From contig JASHVF010000294.1 in the NCBI GenBank assembly GCA_030039615.1, positions 1 through 13,717 on the forward strand: a stretch of DNA of 13,717 nt, in the 5' to 3' direction. The translations under genes and the position numbers were made by a program. Below, one piece after another: positions 13,644 to 13,717 of the stretch; position 1 is the first letter of the stretch, and each line of letters starts with the position of its first letter. The stretch comes from Gammaproteobacteria bacterium. GTDB lineage: Bacteria; Pseudomonadota; Gammaproteobacteria; Steroidobacterales; Steroidobacteraceae. The notes under the pieces were generated by a model that did not search any database, was not told the DNA's origin, and saw only the letters and a list, made by a program, of their open reading frames with translations.

Positions 13644-13717
13644 GCGTGCCCGCGGTCACCCGCCGGCGCTTCGTGCTGGTCGCGGCGGCGGTCGGCGGGG
13701 CGCTGGTGCTCGGCGTC
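13640..13717 (+). CDS. Tat-signal protein, N-terminus only
   Basis: Only 26 codons are in the window. They encode MSVPAVTRRRFVLVAAAV and a further hydrophobic stretch, a twin-arginine signal (T-R-R-R-F-V-L) with a hydrophobic core, so the product should be exported folded by Tat or anchored by its signal. Its ATG overlaps the iclR stop by 4 nt. Large cofactor-containing oxidoreductases often start like this, for example isoquinoline 1-oxidoreductase-type molybdoenzymes, but nothing beyond the signal is visible and no function is assigned. Confidence 0.75.
   Translation, partial: MSVPAVTRRRFVLVAAAVGGALVLGV

Overview
The window looks like a core-genome segment of a GC-rich gammaproteobacterium. 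The gene order and orientation clpS-clpA / infA-aat / trxB / ftsK-lolA-rarA-serS match the Escherichia coli K-12 block clpSA-(serW)-infA-aat-cydCD-trxB-lrp-ftsK-lolA-rarA-serS. Here cydC, cydD, lrp and the tRNA-Ser gene are absent, and a FemAB-like (COG3146/DUF482) gene sits between trxB and aat. The high GC, the FemAB-like gene and the gspC neighbour suggest the Xanthomonadales/Nevskiales/Steroidobacteraceae side of the class; this placement is inference.

Layout from left to right. (1) Minus strand, 1-951: 5' part of gspC, the inner-membrane clamp of a type II secretion system. (2) 952-1155: divergent promoter region. (3) Plus strand: clpS and clpA, the N-degron adaptor and unfoldase. (4) A short two-way terminator hairpin. 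(5) Minus strand, transcribed trxB -> FemAB-like -> aat -> infA. (6) A 61-bp divergent promoter between trxB and ftsK. (7) Plus strand: ftsK, lolA, rarA and serS, with lolA/rarA and rarA/serS overlapping by 4 nt. (8) A 17-bp perfect operator-like palindrome inside the promoter of an IclR-family regulator, followed by the overlapping start of a gene with a twin-arginine signal peptide, cut by the window end.

How the genes work together: Aat adds Leu/Phe to protein N-termini, ClpS recognises those N-degrons and ClpA unfolds the substrates for ClpP, so most of the bacterial N-end rule pathway lies in two convergent operons (clpP is not in the window). The remaining core genes cover translation initiation (infA), Ser-tRNA charging (serS), redox (trxB), chromosome segregation (ftsK), lipoprotein sorting (lolA) and replication-fork maintenance (rarA).

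Most of the window is ordinary housekeeping content. The most unusual item is a 96-bp element with 21-bp perfect inverted-repeat arms lying inside the 5' end of lolA (9367-9462). It is exactly 32 codons long; removing it in silico leaves a normal-looking LolA signal peptide, and its right arm carries an alternative Shine-Dalgarno plus TTG start. Other points worth checking are the iclR operator/promoter, probable leaderless starts of clpS and iclR, and the coupling of a FemAB-like gene to aat. I see no CRISPR array, tRNA, rRNA, phage or transposase gene. The intergenic gaps that remain (longest 952-1155) are covered by the promoter and terminator entries.
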